DNA from: Ascidia mentula
Taxonomy: Eukaryota; Chordata; Ascidiacea; Phlebobranchia; Ascidiidae
Direction: 5' to 3'
DNA: 64,000 nucleotides
Assembly: GCA_947561715.1 (NCBI GenBank)
Contig: OX387201.1
Coordinates: 5,722,001 to 5,786,000, forward strand
The notes beneath the pieces are model-generated. The model searched no databases and was not told where the DNA came from. It worked only from the letters and a program-made list of their open reading frames with translations. Of the stretch, positions 10,652 through 23,726 are shown piece by piece. Each line of letters opens with the position of its first letter. The first letter of the stretch is position 1. The position numbers were made by a program, and so were the translations under genes.

Positions 10652-12233
10652 TCAGCGATAAAACTTAAATATTTTCACCATCTTGTCTCGGCATATCGGG
10701 CACAACTTTATGCCGGATGCGCATTCCAGGCAGCAACACATATGACGACAATTCATCAAAACACAATTTATCGGTCGGTCGAGACAAATCTTGCAGAGAT
10801 TTTCCTCTTGCAGGTCGGCAAGCCTCTCTTGGTGCAAATGATCATTCACCTCGAAAGAGTTTGAGCTGGGCCTGCCCCCAACGCAAGCGGAACTTTTTAC
10901 AACTTTCTGTTTCGGGCTGTTGATTCCGTTCACAGGGACGATCGTCGTTTGTTGCTGACGGGGAATAAAATTTTGTGTCGGGACGGGTTCTTCCGGGGAC
11001 ATCCGCATCTTTTCAAAACGCATTGTGGTGTTAGACGATAGATTCTTTGTTGATATTTCTTGGCTTTTCGTTGCTTCCTCCTCGTAGTTGACAAGCGCTC
11101 CCACCAATTCCTCAGCACTCTCGAACCATTTCTGTGTCGCCATAAATTTTCTACAAAAGAAGTCCAAAGTTGCCAAATTTTTTACAAGTACGTTATGTTA
11201 TGGGGCTAATCATGCAAACATCGTTGGAAAAAAGATAGAAAAAGGACAAATAAACAGGCTCATTTAGCTCCCATTCCGTACATAAGTTTCTAAATATCCC
11301 ATTGAAATACCTTCTTCCAACTTCCAGAATGTCTTTCTTCTCAAACCCAAGCATTTTAACATCTTCTGTGATCGAGGAGGAAAGCCATTGATCAATCAAG
11401 TCCTTGGAGATAAACAATTCTTCCTTGGGTGTTTCTAAGCGAAGTAACTTGGGTCTTTGAAGATCGGGAAAGGCTTTTTTTACATCTTCGACGTAGTCCG
11501 AGCCCTTGCATCGCAACACGTACTCACACCTGCGAAGTCAGAAGACGATCGTTTGGAACTCTTTTGACTCCCAAAAATGTTGAAACAAACGTTGATACTT
11601 ACTCAGGAAACCACTTTGCATGTTCGAACCAAGGGTTATCGTTTCTGCTCCAGTCCATCAGACCTCCGTTGCAGCAGAAGCATTTAACTTTGTCTCCCAC
11701 TTTTAAGTAGAAAAATCCGGCAGAAGCTATTTGAACAGCAGTGGCCGCAACCAGGTGCGACGGCCAGGAAAGAAACGTTCGAATTCGAGCTTGAAACGTT
11801 GCCATGTTGGGGTGGGCTGTGTTTTTCCTGTATTCAAATAAAATTATATTTGATACAACTTTTTATAAACTGTTTCGTGCTGAGTTGTATATCGTCTTCA
11901 AGCATACAATAATGATTGGAGTGGATTGATCATACGCAACATTTTTGCAAAAACCGATTAGATGACATATAAGTAGACACAAACTTACCCATCGTAGCGA
12001 TTTTTGCATTTTGCACTGCAATTCAATTCCTTTCTCAGCCTAAAAACAAATTGCATTCTTGCATAAAGCAAAATAGCAGAGAATTCCTCATCAATAGATA
12101 TGGTATATGTGCGACAGCTTTTGCTTGAAACAAAAATGCACTTTTGCACCAACCTGGTCTCAATGTTGTTCTTGCGATCACTTGAATCCATTCCAAATTG
12201 AACTTTACTTGCATGCCATCGTTGCTGATTCAT
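10652..12233 (-). CDS. IAP protein: BIR-UBA-RING E3 ligase, second complete copy
   Basis: Five exons fit in phase: 12233-12154, 12039-11989, 11827-11603, 11529-11311 and 11150-10652, giving 357 residues. The BIR spans about residues 50-120 (GFFYLKVGDKVKCFCC, FEHAKWFPEC, last Cys from exon 4). The UBA crosses the exon 4/5 junction (MLGFEKKDILEVGRRKF, then FESAEELVGALVNYEEE). The RING is C-terminal (CKICLDRPINC, CRHMCCCLEC, CPICRDKM) and ends KFYR. Intron positions match the 7136-8574 gene at the BIR-Cys and UBA borders except for one extra intron within the UBA, so the two are paralogues. The role is probably caspase or antagonist binding plus ubiquitin transfer. It may be cytosolic, since no signal or membrane segment is seen. 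Confidence 0.9.
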
Positions 12234-13375
12234 AGACCGTATTTATCGTTGCACATTTGGTTTAGGTCTTTTGCAGAGGTTCCTCTCTCGAATGGTGCAA
12301 TACTTGTTGACATCTAGGGAAAGTCCCTGGTATTCTCACAAAATATTCTACGGCATCAATCAATAGGTATTAAAGGAAAGATTATCCAATATGTCGTGTT
12401 TTGGCTTGGTCAACCAAGTCGTGACATAAAAGTCATTTTTACAAAAATTGGGCAAAAACACCGTTTGTCCCAGCAATAAAAACTCTCTAGCACCAAAAGT
12501 GCAACCCAATAAAGCCACTACCTTTTGTAAATTAACCAACCAAAACACACAAGAAAGTAACAAAAAATGTTAAAATATCGACATAAACTTGTATATTTTG
12601 AAATACATTGAGTAAATATCTGGTGGGTAATGTTGGATGAAGCTTGTCTTACGTCACAATCGCGTGCTCGTCAATGCATGACGTTATGAAAAAAACCTTG
12701 TGTGATTACTGGTCACTTCACATTGTTGTCTGGTTACTTTTTATGCGCGTGGTTTTGTGTATCAGTGAAACAGCCTCGATTTTTGTACAATAAGTGTTAA
12801 CCATGCATAAGATTAAGCTTTCAATTATTATGTAAAATAAAACTGGATGATTTTAACTTGTTTCAGACTCAGTTGTGTTTTTATCACTTCATGTTTGTTT
12901 CTGCGTAGTGCCATGTTATGTCCTTGGCTATCTGGTATTGGCAGTCGTGTGCGTATACGATTTTTTTGTACTGTTTTTTGCCCTTGTCTATCTGGTATTT
13001 TTTACTAGAGCACTTATTTATGGAATACCTACCATTAAAATTTTATACAATCCATAATTTAGTAATGATGATGTTCAGCACAACTTTCAAACCTATTTTT
13101 GCTTGTGATGTAACATCTCTTTTTTAACTACTTTTCCGAAAATTTACTGTTAATCCCCCCCAATCAAAACGTGCAAAAAACAAACTTTCTAATCTGGCAA
13201 GCACACAAATTATTTAATGTGATTAGTTTTTACAATAAGCGATATAAGCCATCGTATTTAAAATCAACCTAATTATCTTTAAATTTAATAATAAGTATTT
13301 TTAGGTTTTCCAAACAAAATTTGTAGGCATTTTAAATCCGCTGCAGTTACATTAAAGCTTTTAAGCACTCAGGAC
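12234..13375. other. Intergenic region between IAP and sorting nexin genes
   Basis: This is a divergent spacer holding the upstream flanks of both genes. The short open frames, some hydrophobic near 12900-13100, lack start context and family similarity. No promoter motif is clear enough to call. Confidence 0.45.
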
Positions 13376-16300
13376 ATGACTGAGCAAGCAAGTGTGCTGT
13401 ACAACTTTGATGGACTAACTGAGAATGGGGAGATATCACTTGTGGAAGGTGAAACTATAAAAATCCTAAATAAAAACATTGGAGATGGATGGTGGGAGGG
13501 TGAAGCAAGTGGTGGAAGAGTAGGCCTCTTTCCAGAGGCCTATGTCCAACTCATTGTTGTTCCTGTGCCCGATGATGTAAGTTACCTGCTTTACATTGCA
13601 CTTAAACATTTTATAGTATCTGGGATAGTTGTGAAAACAGTTTCATCCTTATTTCCCAAAGCTGCAAGCCTTGTGCTTAGGCATTACTAAATAGTAAATA
13701 TGAAGAGATGGACTCAAAAAGTTTATTGTGTGCAAATACTCCAGAGAACAAAATTTATACATATTTACATTGTTGAGAACATCAACAAAGTGAGACTTTT
13801 TGAAATTACTAAAAATTTTATTCAGCATTGCCAGAAAACTTTTTATAAATGTGCCAGTGTGTATGACTGGTTGTAACAAATTCAGGTTATATTTATAAAA
13901 AAAATTATTTACTATGTATATATATGTACTTGTTTCTTTTGTACTATTATAACTTTTTACCATGCCACAAACCCACACTTTCCATCATGTAGAATTAATA
14001 TTGACATACAATTATCCCAAAGCTGCCAGCATTTTGTTTGACTTGACTATCTGTGTATAAAAATAACACTGCATTTAATGACATAGCTGTCACATGACAA
14101 TGGGATATGCTTGTCATAGTTTGATTAATTGTCCATCTACCTGGTCCTTCCATGACTTGAATTGTGTCCCGCGACGGAAACCGGTACTGCTTTGCACTGA
14201 TGACTGTCCAAAATAGTGCTGTTTAATTGCTTCCTGCAAAATGTGATTTGTCACCACGCAGTACGCACATGATAAATAGGTTTACGTCATAAAAACTTGA
14301 ACTGTTGCTATTTTATGACTTCGTTTTTGATGTGAAAATCTTTGACAGTTATGTTTACATAATCATATTTAAATGTAGGAACTCTTCGTCCTCGACATTC
14401 ACTTTTTAGTCAACAAAGCCTTTCAGTCATTTAGATAAATGTTTCATTTTCTATACATTTTGGTACAATTCTTCTGACAAGAAATTGCGAACTTAACTGT
14501 TAGATTTACCTTTATTTTCAGAATGCATTAAACACACCCCGTTACGCTGATGTGCCTCCAGAGGTCTTTGATCAACAACAGAGTTACAACCAGTCCGGAC
14601 AACGTAGCCCAGCAGCAAACAATGTTAACTATCCCACCAACTACAATAACACACAGAACAACTACAATGATGATGATGCATGGTCAGAAGACTGGGACGA
14701 TTCCTCCACTGTTGCTACTACTGTTGTACCGGTATGTTGCTTCCAGTCGAAAAAAAAAACAATATTGCCTAATATACAATTGTCAGACATGATTTGGCTG
14801 AATGTCCCTGGTCATATTGTATTTGAACCACAAAAGGTTTTCACATTACATAAGCTGGACTAAGTATAGAGGCAAATGGTGTTGGGGGCACTAATAAACA
14901 TGATTGTTTCATTTAGATGCATGCTGGTGCAGCAAGGCAATATGGTAATGAGGCACAGGATGTATCTTCGATCAACTCAGTTGAAAGTAGATCCTCCAAG
15001 GTGTCGGGCTCGGTTAGCAAGAACTTCAACAGGTTTTCTTCCTTTGTAAAACATGGTGGTGAAAGTTATATGTTGGGCAAAGCTGATGCAAGGGTACGAC
15101 AAGTCGACCAGGTAACTTTGTTACTTTGCTTGACGAAAGATTAGGCTTGTCGATTGTATTTTTATTCCTTAGTCATGAATTCTCAAGCAACTAATTAGAA
15201 TAATGTAAAATTTATTGTTGCATTTTTTGTTTAGTTTTAAGCTGTTGATTAGTAAACTAGGGTTTAAACAGTATATAGTTTATGTTGTTATTGCCAGTTC
15301 ATATTGCATGCAAAGTATACACTTTTAATTCTACCTCATTCAGGTTCGAATCGAAGTGGATGGTGAAGGCCCCAAGTGGCAGTATAGTGAACACATATTC
15401 ACCTGTACCATTGGTCAACCTAAGCAACAAAGTAAAATGAAAGGTAAAAGATGGTGACAGAGACAAATCACAAACTCCAGCGATATTAGTGACGTCATTA
15501 AGCATGCAGGCACTTTCAAAACTCTGTGTTTTGTTGATTAGTGCCTCTTACCAAAGTAAACAAATGAGTTTCAAGCTATAACTATTAAGTAGTGTCATCA
15601 CAGCACAAATGTCACTTGGAACTATATCTGTACAACTGTACAAAAGGGATATTTCCCAAATTTATGTTTTGTAATAATCTACGAACAATGACTAGTTTGG
15701 TACACATAATAAATTTTGTTAACAGGTTTGAAGAAATTTGTGTGTTATAACTTGACACCGAGTGACACAGCTGTCACTGTTGAAAGAAGATACAAACACT
15801 TTGACTGGTTGTACGACCGCTTAGTGCAAAGATATCCAATGGTTGCTGTACCAAGACTACCTGATAAACAGGCCTCAGGCAGATTTGAAGAGGATTTCAT
15901 TGAAGGCAGAATGGCAAGACTAAAGTTATGGGTGGGTGACATCAATTACTTGTTTAAACTTATCACAAAGACAAAAAAATGGAACAAAATTGTGTTATTA
16001 GTGTGGTATGTTGTGCAGGACATCCTATTGTCAATGTGTGTGGGCACAACTCCTTCTCCGAAATTGCATGACTGTTGTTATGTGCAGCAGTTTTACCTTG
16101 CACTCCTACACAGCTGAATAAAAGTTATGCACCCACAGCTTTATACAAATTTACATTGCACTCTTTTGCAGTTAATAAATCATTACATAAATCAAAAACT
16201 GCCTAAAAACATTTCTGTCACAAAATAAAAAAAGGTTCAGAATTAAAAAAAAAATTATGTACATGTTACATGTAAGTATAAACCTGCTTAGATTGGCCCT

Positions 16301-19300
16301 AAAAGGTATTGATGTTTGTAACTACAATTTATGTCAAAGTTCACAATGATTTAGTTCAAATGCTGTGGTTTTGTTTGATCAAATCTTAGCAATTTAGTTT
16401 AGATTAAATATTGGTGATTTTGTTTAGTTCTAGAAATCGAATTGAAACTTTCCTGTGTGAAAGTAATATTTTTTGTTTGTAATTTTTTCCAAGGTTGCTT
16501 ATATTTGTCGCCACCCAGTGTTATCAAAGTCTCAACTTTTCCGCAACTTTCTCACGTTAACCGAACAAAAAGCATGGAAAATGAGCAAAAGGCAAGCAGA
16601 AAAAGACGATCTGTCCTCGGCGAACTTTTTTCTTACTGTTGCATTGCCCCCTGCTATCACCTCTGTTACAGATGCTGATGGTCCCTTGGACTTGTTCAAG
16701 AAATTTGCAAAAAGTCAGTATTATTTCTTTGCTTGTGCAATGGTTTGCACAGCTTTACATTTTTTTAGAGTAACTCTATATGTTCAACATTTTTGTAGCT
16801 ATAATAGCAAATTTTGTGACTTTGCTGTAACTTAGTGTTGCTTATCAAACAGATTACTCTTTATTTGAGTTTGACATTCTGAAAAAATCTTAAACCAAAT
16901 CTGGTGTGTGTTGCTACAGTTATCAATTTTGATGAAAAATTTTGTGCTCAGCAATGGACGACGGTGTGTCCCAGTTTTCGACTTGTGCCCAGTCTTTGTC
17001 AAACAAACACGTGGGCATATTTAAAAGGGAATATCAGTCCTTCGGCAAGTCAATCACATCGGTTGCCGCCGCTTTCAACCTCCACCAGACAACTGACAAC
17101 AAAACGCTCACGAATGCAATGAAAGCAGCAGGTACAGCGGCTTGCACCGCATCGTATATTTATTTTTGGGTTGTGTTTCCCGTTAGCGCAATGACGCTTA
17201 TTGCCAGCACGCTAATTGTGCGCTTGCGACAATGTAAGGTCTATCACCTCTGCGCATATTGCTGACTCATTAATGTGCGCAGTCAGAGTAATTTTTTACA
17301 AAAGTTGTCTGTGATGCAACACTATAAAGCTCAACTAACACAAACTGCCCACGTTAGCATTTTTGTGCGCAGTCAAATCCATCTTACAATCGCCTTGTAG
17401 CGCAGAGCACTTGCCGACAGCCAGACTTGGATGCCGAAGGCTGTTTTGGCTTGTGCAATGTAGTCATTCATCCGCGCCCATAACGATCAGTGTTGTTTCA
17501 AATCGCCTTTTTTGTGGATGTGATTAACCACGTCATCATAATATTGGCCGTGTGCTTCCTCGCCTAACTTTTTTGACCCAATAAATGCTAAACTGACGCC
17601 CACAACCATACCTACTTGGCTGCAAAAACTATTGTTGTGACAAAACACTCGCATGACCAGCTAGAGCAGTGGTTCCCAACCTGGGGGTCGCGACCCCTAA
17701 GGGGGTCGCGGGAAGGCTATCTGTGGGTCGCGACATATATGTGATGTTTTCATAACTTGTTACAACACATACCGGTAGGCTACAACTAGTTGGGCCTACT
17801 ATCGCTTTGTCTTGTCAGGGACGATAAGCAGTAGGCTATGTGCCACTAACATTGTGCACAGGCATTGTCATTGAAACATCACAGCAATTATTGTTATCAA
17901 CAATGAAAGTATCAAAAAGCAGTTTAGGGCGTTCAGTTGTAAGTAGCAGTGAGATATCAAGGTGCAGTGTTTTTCTTTAACTCTGGTCATGGAGAAGAAG
18001 CGTAAATATGTTGAAGAATATTTGAAGTTTGGATTTACCCGCATAATCTGCACTTGCACTGAAAAGCCTCCGTGTGTCTTGTGCAACGTGGTGCAGTGCT
18101 GAATCAAGCCGTCTAAATTAAACCGCCATTTACACACCATGCACCCCCAACACGTGAAAAAAAGATTAGGAATTCTTCAAACGTCATGAAGCCGGTTTGA
18201 AACGTCAGAGATTTGACTTGGGAGGTAGTTTTCAGATTTTAGCGTTGTCAAATACTCAACCTCGGATTTCAAACGTGGCTATGAAGTTGCAAGTCAGCCG
18301 TCTTATGGAGCAAAGTGATTGCCAATAAATGATATACTGTAAAATGCACTTTGATTGATATTGCTGTTGGAAAAAAAATGGTGGGGGTCGCAAGTTAGTT
18401 TAAATCAATATAGGGGGTCACCAACCACAAAAGGTTGGGAACCACTGAGCTAGAGCGAGTGTCACGTGACGCAGGTCTCCGAAAATCCCCGAATTCCTTC
18501 TAAGGATTGCCTCTTTTTCCTGTGAGTCATGCGTTTCCCTTGTAATTGTCCTCATGGAAGCGAGCGCTGGAAACCGCCACGGTTTGGTTTTCCTGAAAGA
18601 AATGTGGGCACAGGCACATTTACCAAATTCGGTTAAAATTTTTCGATATTGCGCCTGATTTCAACACATGTCTGATCGAATTCTTCCACAGTTCGTTTGT
18701 TTTGACACCAGGAAACGACACATTGCGTTTAGAAAGGCAACAAACCATATGTTGATTAAAAGACATTAATACATAAAAGACAAATGAACGACGAAAACCC
18801 GTGTCGTTCATTGTCAGTGGTACTGGAGTAATCTCCACATAATATTTTTCCCATTACCCAGACAGTCGTAACATTTCCATTTTCTTGAGTTCTACGAGTT
18901 CTGAAGAGTAGCTGTCAGAACTTTGTCCAGCGACGTCTTTGTGTACAGTTGTCGGCCATGAAATATATGCTTCGAGATTTGTACATCATTGAGGGAACGG
19001 GCACTTTTATTTCCCATACATGACAAAGGCACTTTCCTGACCTATGTGTGGATAGGACCTCAGCAAATACTAGCTAAATATTTCCTTCACGCTCTTCCAA
19101 TTTGCCGCGAATTTTATGTACATAAGAACCATGCTTTGCACCAGTACAAATACTTTTAGATCCCTTTGTTGAAACATTGGGCATCAAAACATGTTTCAAA
19201 CTTGCGGTCAATTTTAGAGAACTTATGTCGGCCTGGCGAGTGCTCACAAAATACCCCTTATTCCCAAGTTTGACTTCTAAAAATTAAGGCAAACCTTCAC

Positions 19301-21514
19301 CTAAACCTCCCTTTTTACAACCAGGCCAGTCGTACAACCGGGTCGGTGAGTTGTTTGCCGTCCAACCCAAAGAAGACCTCCACAATGTGATCGACTCTAT
19401 GTGGCTGTACAAGGGATTGTTGGAAACCCTGCCAGACGTGTGGCATGTAAGTATGACCATATAGTTACACAGAGTGGTATGCAATGTATGTTTTCACTGG
19501 TACTGGTCCTAGTTTCGATCTAATTGTAATAAAGTGGGTAATTTCCACGTTTAGTTGAACCCCGATTTTCGAAAACCTCGTTTCAAAGCTGGGGTCATTT
19601 GTTAAATCTTTTCTCCCGGCACAATTATGCGTACACTTCATTGACCCAACTTTCGCCTGCTATACAGTTTGACTTCCTCAATGTATTGGTGCAGCATACA
19701 ACCTAGTATCGAACCATGTGAATAATTGAGAAAACGCAAGACACTATAGTTTAATTGTGGTCGAAGAACAGATTAATTGAATTGCAATATGCCAGACAGC
19801 AACAAAGCTATGGTCGTTTGCATCAAACGTTTTAAAGCCATTGTTATATGCTGGCGTAACATAGAACTGTGGTATAAAAGGGTGCACCTGTTTGTTTGAA
19901 TATAACATAAAATTTTTAGCTTACATTTTGTATACCCAGCCCCTGTTTCGGTCACCTTGGCTGTGGTAAACGGCTGAGGACTCGTGGCGTAGGTTTAGGC
20001 GCAAGCCTGTGTTTGGTTCAAGTAAATAATGCTCGAAACGACTATGTAAGTACACCTGACAACAGTATGTATGATCGCCTCTCTATATAATCTCCAGATT
20101 TGTGGATAAATAACCTCTTGCATCGGTGGTTAAAGTACCATTAAGATTAAACATGCGATTTTGAAACAAATGAGAAGATGATTGTTTTTTTATATTTGCA
20201 ATGTACTGGAAGTTGTCAGAAAATCCTAATTGGCGCCTGTAGTAATACTAATCTGGAAATATATTGGTAATATTACTCTTGACATGTTGCGGTCAACAAC
20301 ACAATTGTAGAAAGTTACAAATAGCAAGATTTTCCACATAAAGCTGACGCTTTGTTGACGGTGGCGAATCAGCGGTTTAACCGCAGTCCAAACAAATTGG
20401 AAATGTCACAAAACCAAAAAGAAATTCACGAGTTCGGAAATGGGAAGGAAATCCCCGATTTGTTGACAGACATGTTCCGAAACTTCTCAGTCTCTGGTGG
20501 CTCAATCCATATGTTTAACAAATGTCGATAAGAGAATTTGCATAGCTTCTGGAAAAAGTAACTACGTCATAATGTCTCTTTAACACATCACGAACACAGT
20601 TGCGAGTTCCTCTTGTACCACGAAAGCTGTAAATTCACCCTACGCCCGCAGCAAGTTGCAATAACCCACATACGAAAATTTACTACCAGGTTCAACGAAC
20701 TGGTATAGTTTTGCCGGGGGTATAGAGCGGTGTTTTACTCTGCGGGATGGCGGCTTTGTGTGGCTCGGTATAGAGTTACGGCATTGGCGTTTGTTTGTTT
20801 TATAGGGAAACGCTCATTGTGTCACGAAGTATTCGCCGTTATAGCCGGGAAGTGGGTGTGACGCTTTTTCGCTTTGAAACGGTTACCGTTCTGTTGAGCT
20901 GTAACCGCCGACACATTGGGTTTATGTTCTTGCCTTAACATGAACATTTTTCGTGATACGCGGTGTTGTTTGGGTCTTTAGTCATGCTCAACGGGTAGTG
21001 ACGTGACAAATTGACCCTTGTACGAAACAATCTAATACACAGTTTTTTCCCGTAAGCGTAGGCCTGAAGGTCAAACAGTATGCAAAAATCAACATATTTG
21101 TAAAACTAAAGTACATGTGCGATATAGCGACGAACTGTTCGCCATTCACGAAGCTATCGCGTAACGAGAAAACAGTTCTTTTGGAAGAATTTCAATCGTT
21201 TTATCCTGCAATGTAACGCAGTTCCTTCACATACGCAGATTCAAACAGGAGCCATGCGCAAAGTACGCGAGTGCAAAAAGCTAAAAGAGGAAGGAAAGAT
21301 GACGGACGTGGACCTGGGAGCCGTAACGGAACGCGCCGACCGCGTGGTGTGCTGCATGCGCGCCGAAATCGCGCACTTCCACAAAGAACGGATTCGCGAC
21401 TTCGCCATTTCACAGCGCGATCTCCTGCGGAAACAGGCCGAATTTTTTGAAAGCGTGGCAGGGGAACTGCGTTCAGCACTGGGGTCATTTGATGAGTTGG
21501 ATCTCGATTCTTGA
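13376..21514 (+). CDS. SNX9/18/33-like: SH3-PX-BAR sorting nexin (SNX9/18/33 family)
   Basis: Nine exons close in phase: 13376-13576, 14522-14731, 14917-15111, 15344-15443, 15726-15931, 16494-16713, 16952-17131, 19325-19446 and 21239-21514. The product is 569 residues, close to vertebrate members (about 575-630). Residues 1-62 are an SH3 domain (ALYDF-like VLYNFDG, GWWEGE, GLFPEAYV). Residues about 65-200 are a low-complexity acidic linker (DDDAWSEDWDD). Residues about 203-345 are a PX domain (RRYKHFDWLYDRL, VPRLPDKQ). The rest is the BAR domain (AMDDGV-like MDDGVSQF, LFAVQPKEDLHNV, AEIAHFHKERIRDF). The family couples membrane curvature, phosphoinositides and dynamin/N-WASP in endocytosis. 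Which of the three vertebrate paralogues it matches cannot be told here. A hAT element sits in intron 7. Confidence 0.92.
17667..18447. mobile_element. Degenerate hAT DNA transposon with BED-finger remnant
   Basis: The ends CAGTGGTTCCCAACC and GGTTGGGAACCACTG are inverted repeats, flanked by identical 8-bp copies AGCTAGAG at 17659-17666 and 18448-18455, the target-site hallmark of hAT elements. The element is only 781 bp. From about 17989 the plus strand reads like the start of a ZBED5-type hAT transposase: KRKYVEEYLKFGFT, then a BED-like C-x2-C and a HLHTMH cluster, with a stop between them. The catalytic domain is absent, so this is an internally deleted, non-autonomous copy. It lies inside the 17131-19325 intron of the sorting nexin gene. 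Confidence 0.92.
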
Positions 21515-23726
21515 TCTTGGCACGATGTTTCATCGAAGCAGAGGCGCCTTCGGGCTTACTGGACTCCCAAAAAGCGACGACAGCAACCACGCATATGGCG
21601 GAGCAGCAAACGACGCTAAACCTGTCCACCAAGGACAGTATGTGCACTTTCTTTTCTCGCATCGAGATCGGGTTTCTCCCAACCTATGGTGATTTTAAAA
21701 TGCCTTTTCTTCTGTGTATATTCATATCACGTGTCAGTTTGTGTATGTTTAGTCGCAGGCACTTTTATGTATAGTATTCTGTCTGCCTCCTCGGCTTGTT
21801 AAACTTGTGGTGAAATCCTGTTCCGTAACCTTGCACCAGTGACGAACTTAAATACTACGCAAAAACGCATTAAGTTTTGGGATGGAGCCATTTATCGACG
21901 ATAAAAACGTATGGTGATATAGTACAGTAGTTGTTTTTTAATTCCAACTGGTAGAGACTTTTCTTTCGGCGAAAACAATACTATTTTTCACTTTGAAACA
22001 CTGAGCCGAAGTTAGCGCGAAACTACCTTACGACGCAACTGTGACCTAATTTGTAAATGAAGGATCGAACCTTACGCGTCCACAATTGAAATTATACGCC
22101 TTGGTATTTCAGTAGCAATCCAGTATCAGACTAAACAAAACAGATTGGTGTCTAAAAACAACGAGGCGCTTGTTTATACTTGTTCTCAAGACGCGTTCGT
22201 CTGTTTACCCTTTTCTGGCGTTTAAATGTAAAAAACTGCACTTTAACAATAACAAGTGCGTTGTTTAGCTCAGGGCTTCCCTGACGTTTTGCTCACGTTT
22301 CACATTAATATTTGGATGTTTTATTGCAGCAAGTTAATTGTAATATAATGTCTAAAAACCTCTCAGGAGGCCGCACCAAATGAAATAATACATGCTGTAC
22401 TTTGAGTGTCGTTGACTTACTGCAAACCATAAAATTCGGCCCGATACCAACGGCATGGGAAGTCCGTGTCAACCTGACAATCTACACACAACAAAAACAC
22501 CATTTTCACCGTTTATCCGACCCCACCTTCATACATGTCAAATGATACAGATTTTCAGTATTCCTAATGTTTGTATTGCAAGCAAAATGCTCAACATAAT
22601 TACGATAACTAGTTCAACATGCAAGTTTCCGCCAGTCTTCTCTTTCCACTGCTGGCCTTGGTTTCACTTGTAATCGAAATTTTATCGGCGCCTGCAAGGT
22701 TGAAATTTAATCGCATGCAATTCTTTGTTTATTTTTTATGTGACTCTATTTATTGTGAATTGACGCGGCAAAAGTTGTAAATTTTACTTGAACTACAAAA
22801 TTGTGAACCTATGGTGTTGTCCCTCCAGAAGGTTGGAGCAAAGCTTGTCAGTTTTCTCGCATCTAAGTCGCGTTGCTCTCATTAAAACCATCATTTTAAC
22901 AGTTCTATTTACGTTTACTCTCACCCAACCACGGTTTCACGAAGCTTGATATGAAAGCTTGTTACCTGGTCCTTCCGAGCAGCAATCAAGTATATTAAAA
23001 TCTCACATGTACAGTCGGGATTCACAAATACGTCACTCAAGACATCAGTCTGTGGACAAGCTTCCAATAATATGTTGTCAGTTGTGTTTTTTTTACAAAT
23101 TTCTGGCGTATGGTTTTCGTCCGCGAATTGCAATCAAATGTTTTGCGCGTAGTTTTTTATTTTCTATCCTTCCGTCGCCCCTGTCACCTTATCTTATTTC
23201 TCCTTACAACACCTTTACTGATCACACGTTTTACGCAAATAAAGTCTTACATCTGATCACATGACGTCACACTTCTGACGTCAGTGTCGGGGTTTGTTTG
23301 CGTGTGGCGGTTGTAGTACGTCTTGTATCACGTGAACTTTAGCGCTGTGCATATATGCCAAGTGCATTTCTCCTATGTCTGCCGTGAAAAGCTTTTTTGG
23401 CTCTATCTAGCGGTCATTTTATTTCACAAAGTTTGGACACTTTTGGCGTGGCATCTTTAACTGCACAAAACCGAGATAAATTACAAACAGTCAATTTGCC
23501 CCAGGTAACCGTTCGGTAAATCATTTAAATCAAACAATTTGTTTATAAAGTGCGGAGCTGTAGCAAGCAGTGATCGAGTGTAAGTGCAATGTGACGAAGT
23601 GCATTTGGCGCTATTAACGTTTGTTTGATCTGTTTTTAAGTCTTAAAGCGTGCATAAAAAAGTAGGGTTTGCGGCCCAACACGCAAACAACTAAATGCAA
23701 TTAAACATGAAAACGTTATAGCGACA
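21515..23726. other. Convergent 3' flanks of sorting nexin and the 411-residue gene
   Basis: This holds the 3' UTR of the sorting nexin and the downstream flank of the minus-strand gene ending at 23727. A plus-strand AATAAA lies at about 23239 (GCAAATAAAGTC), which is rather far for the sorting nexin. No further coding exon or repeat is evident. Confidence 0.45.
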
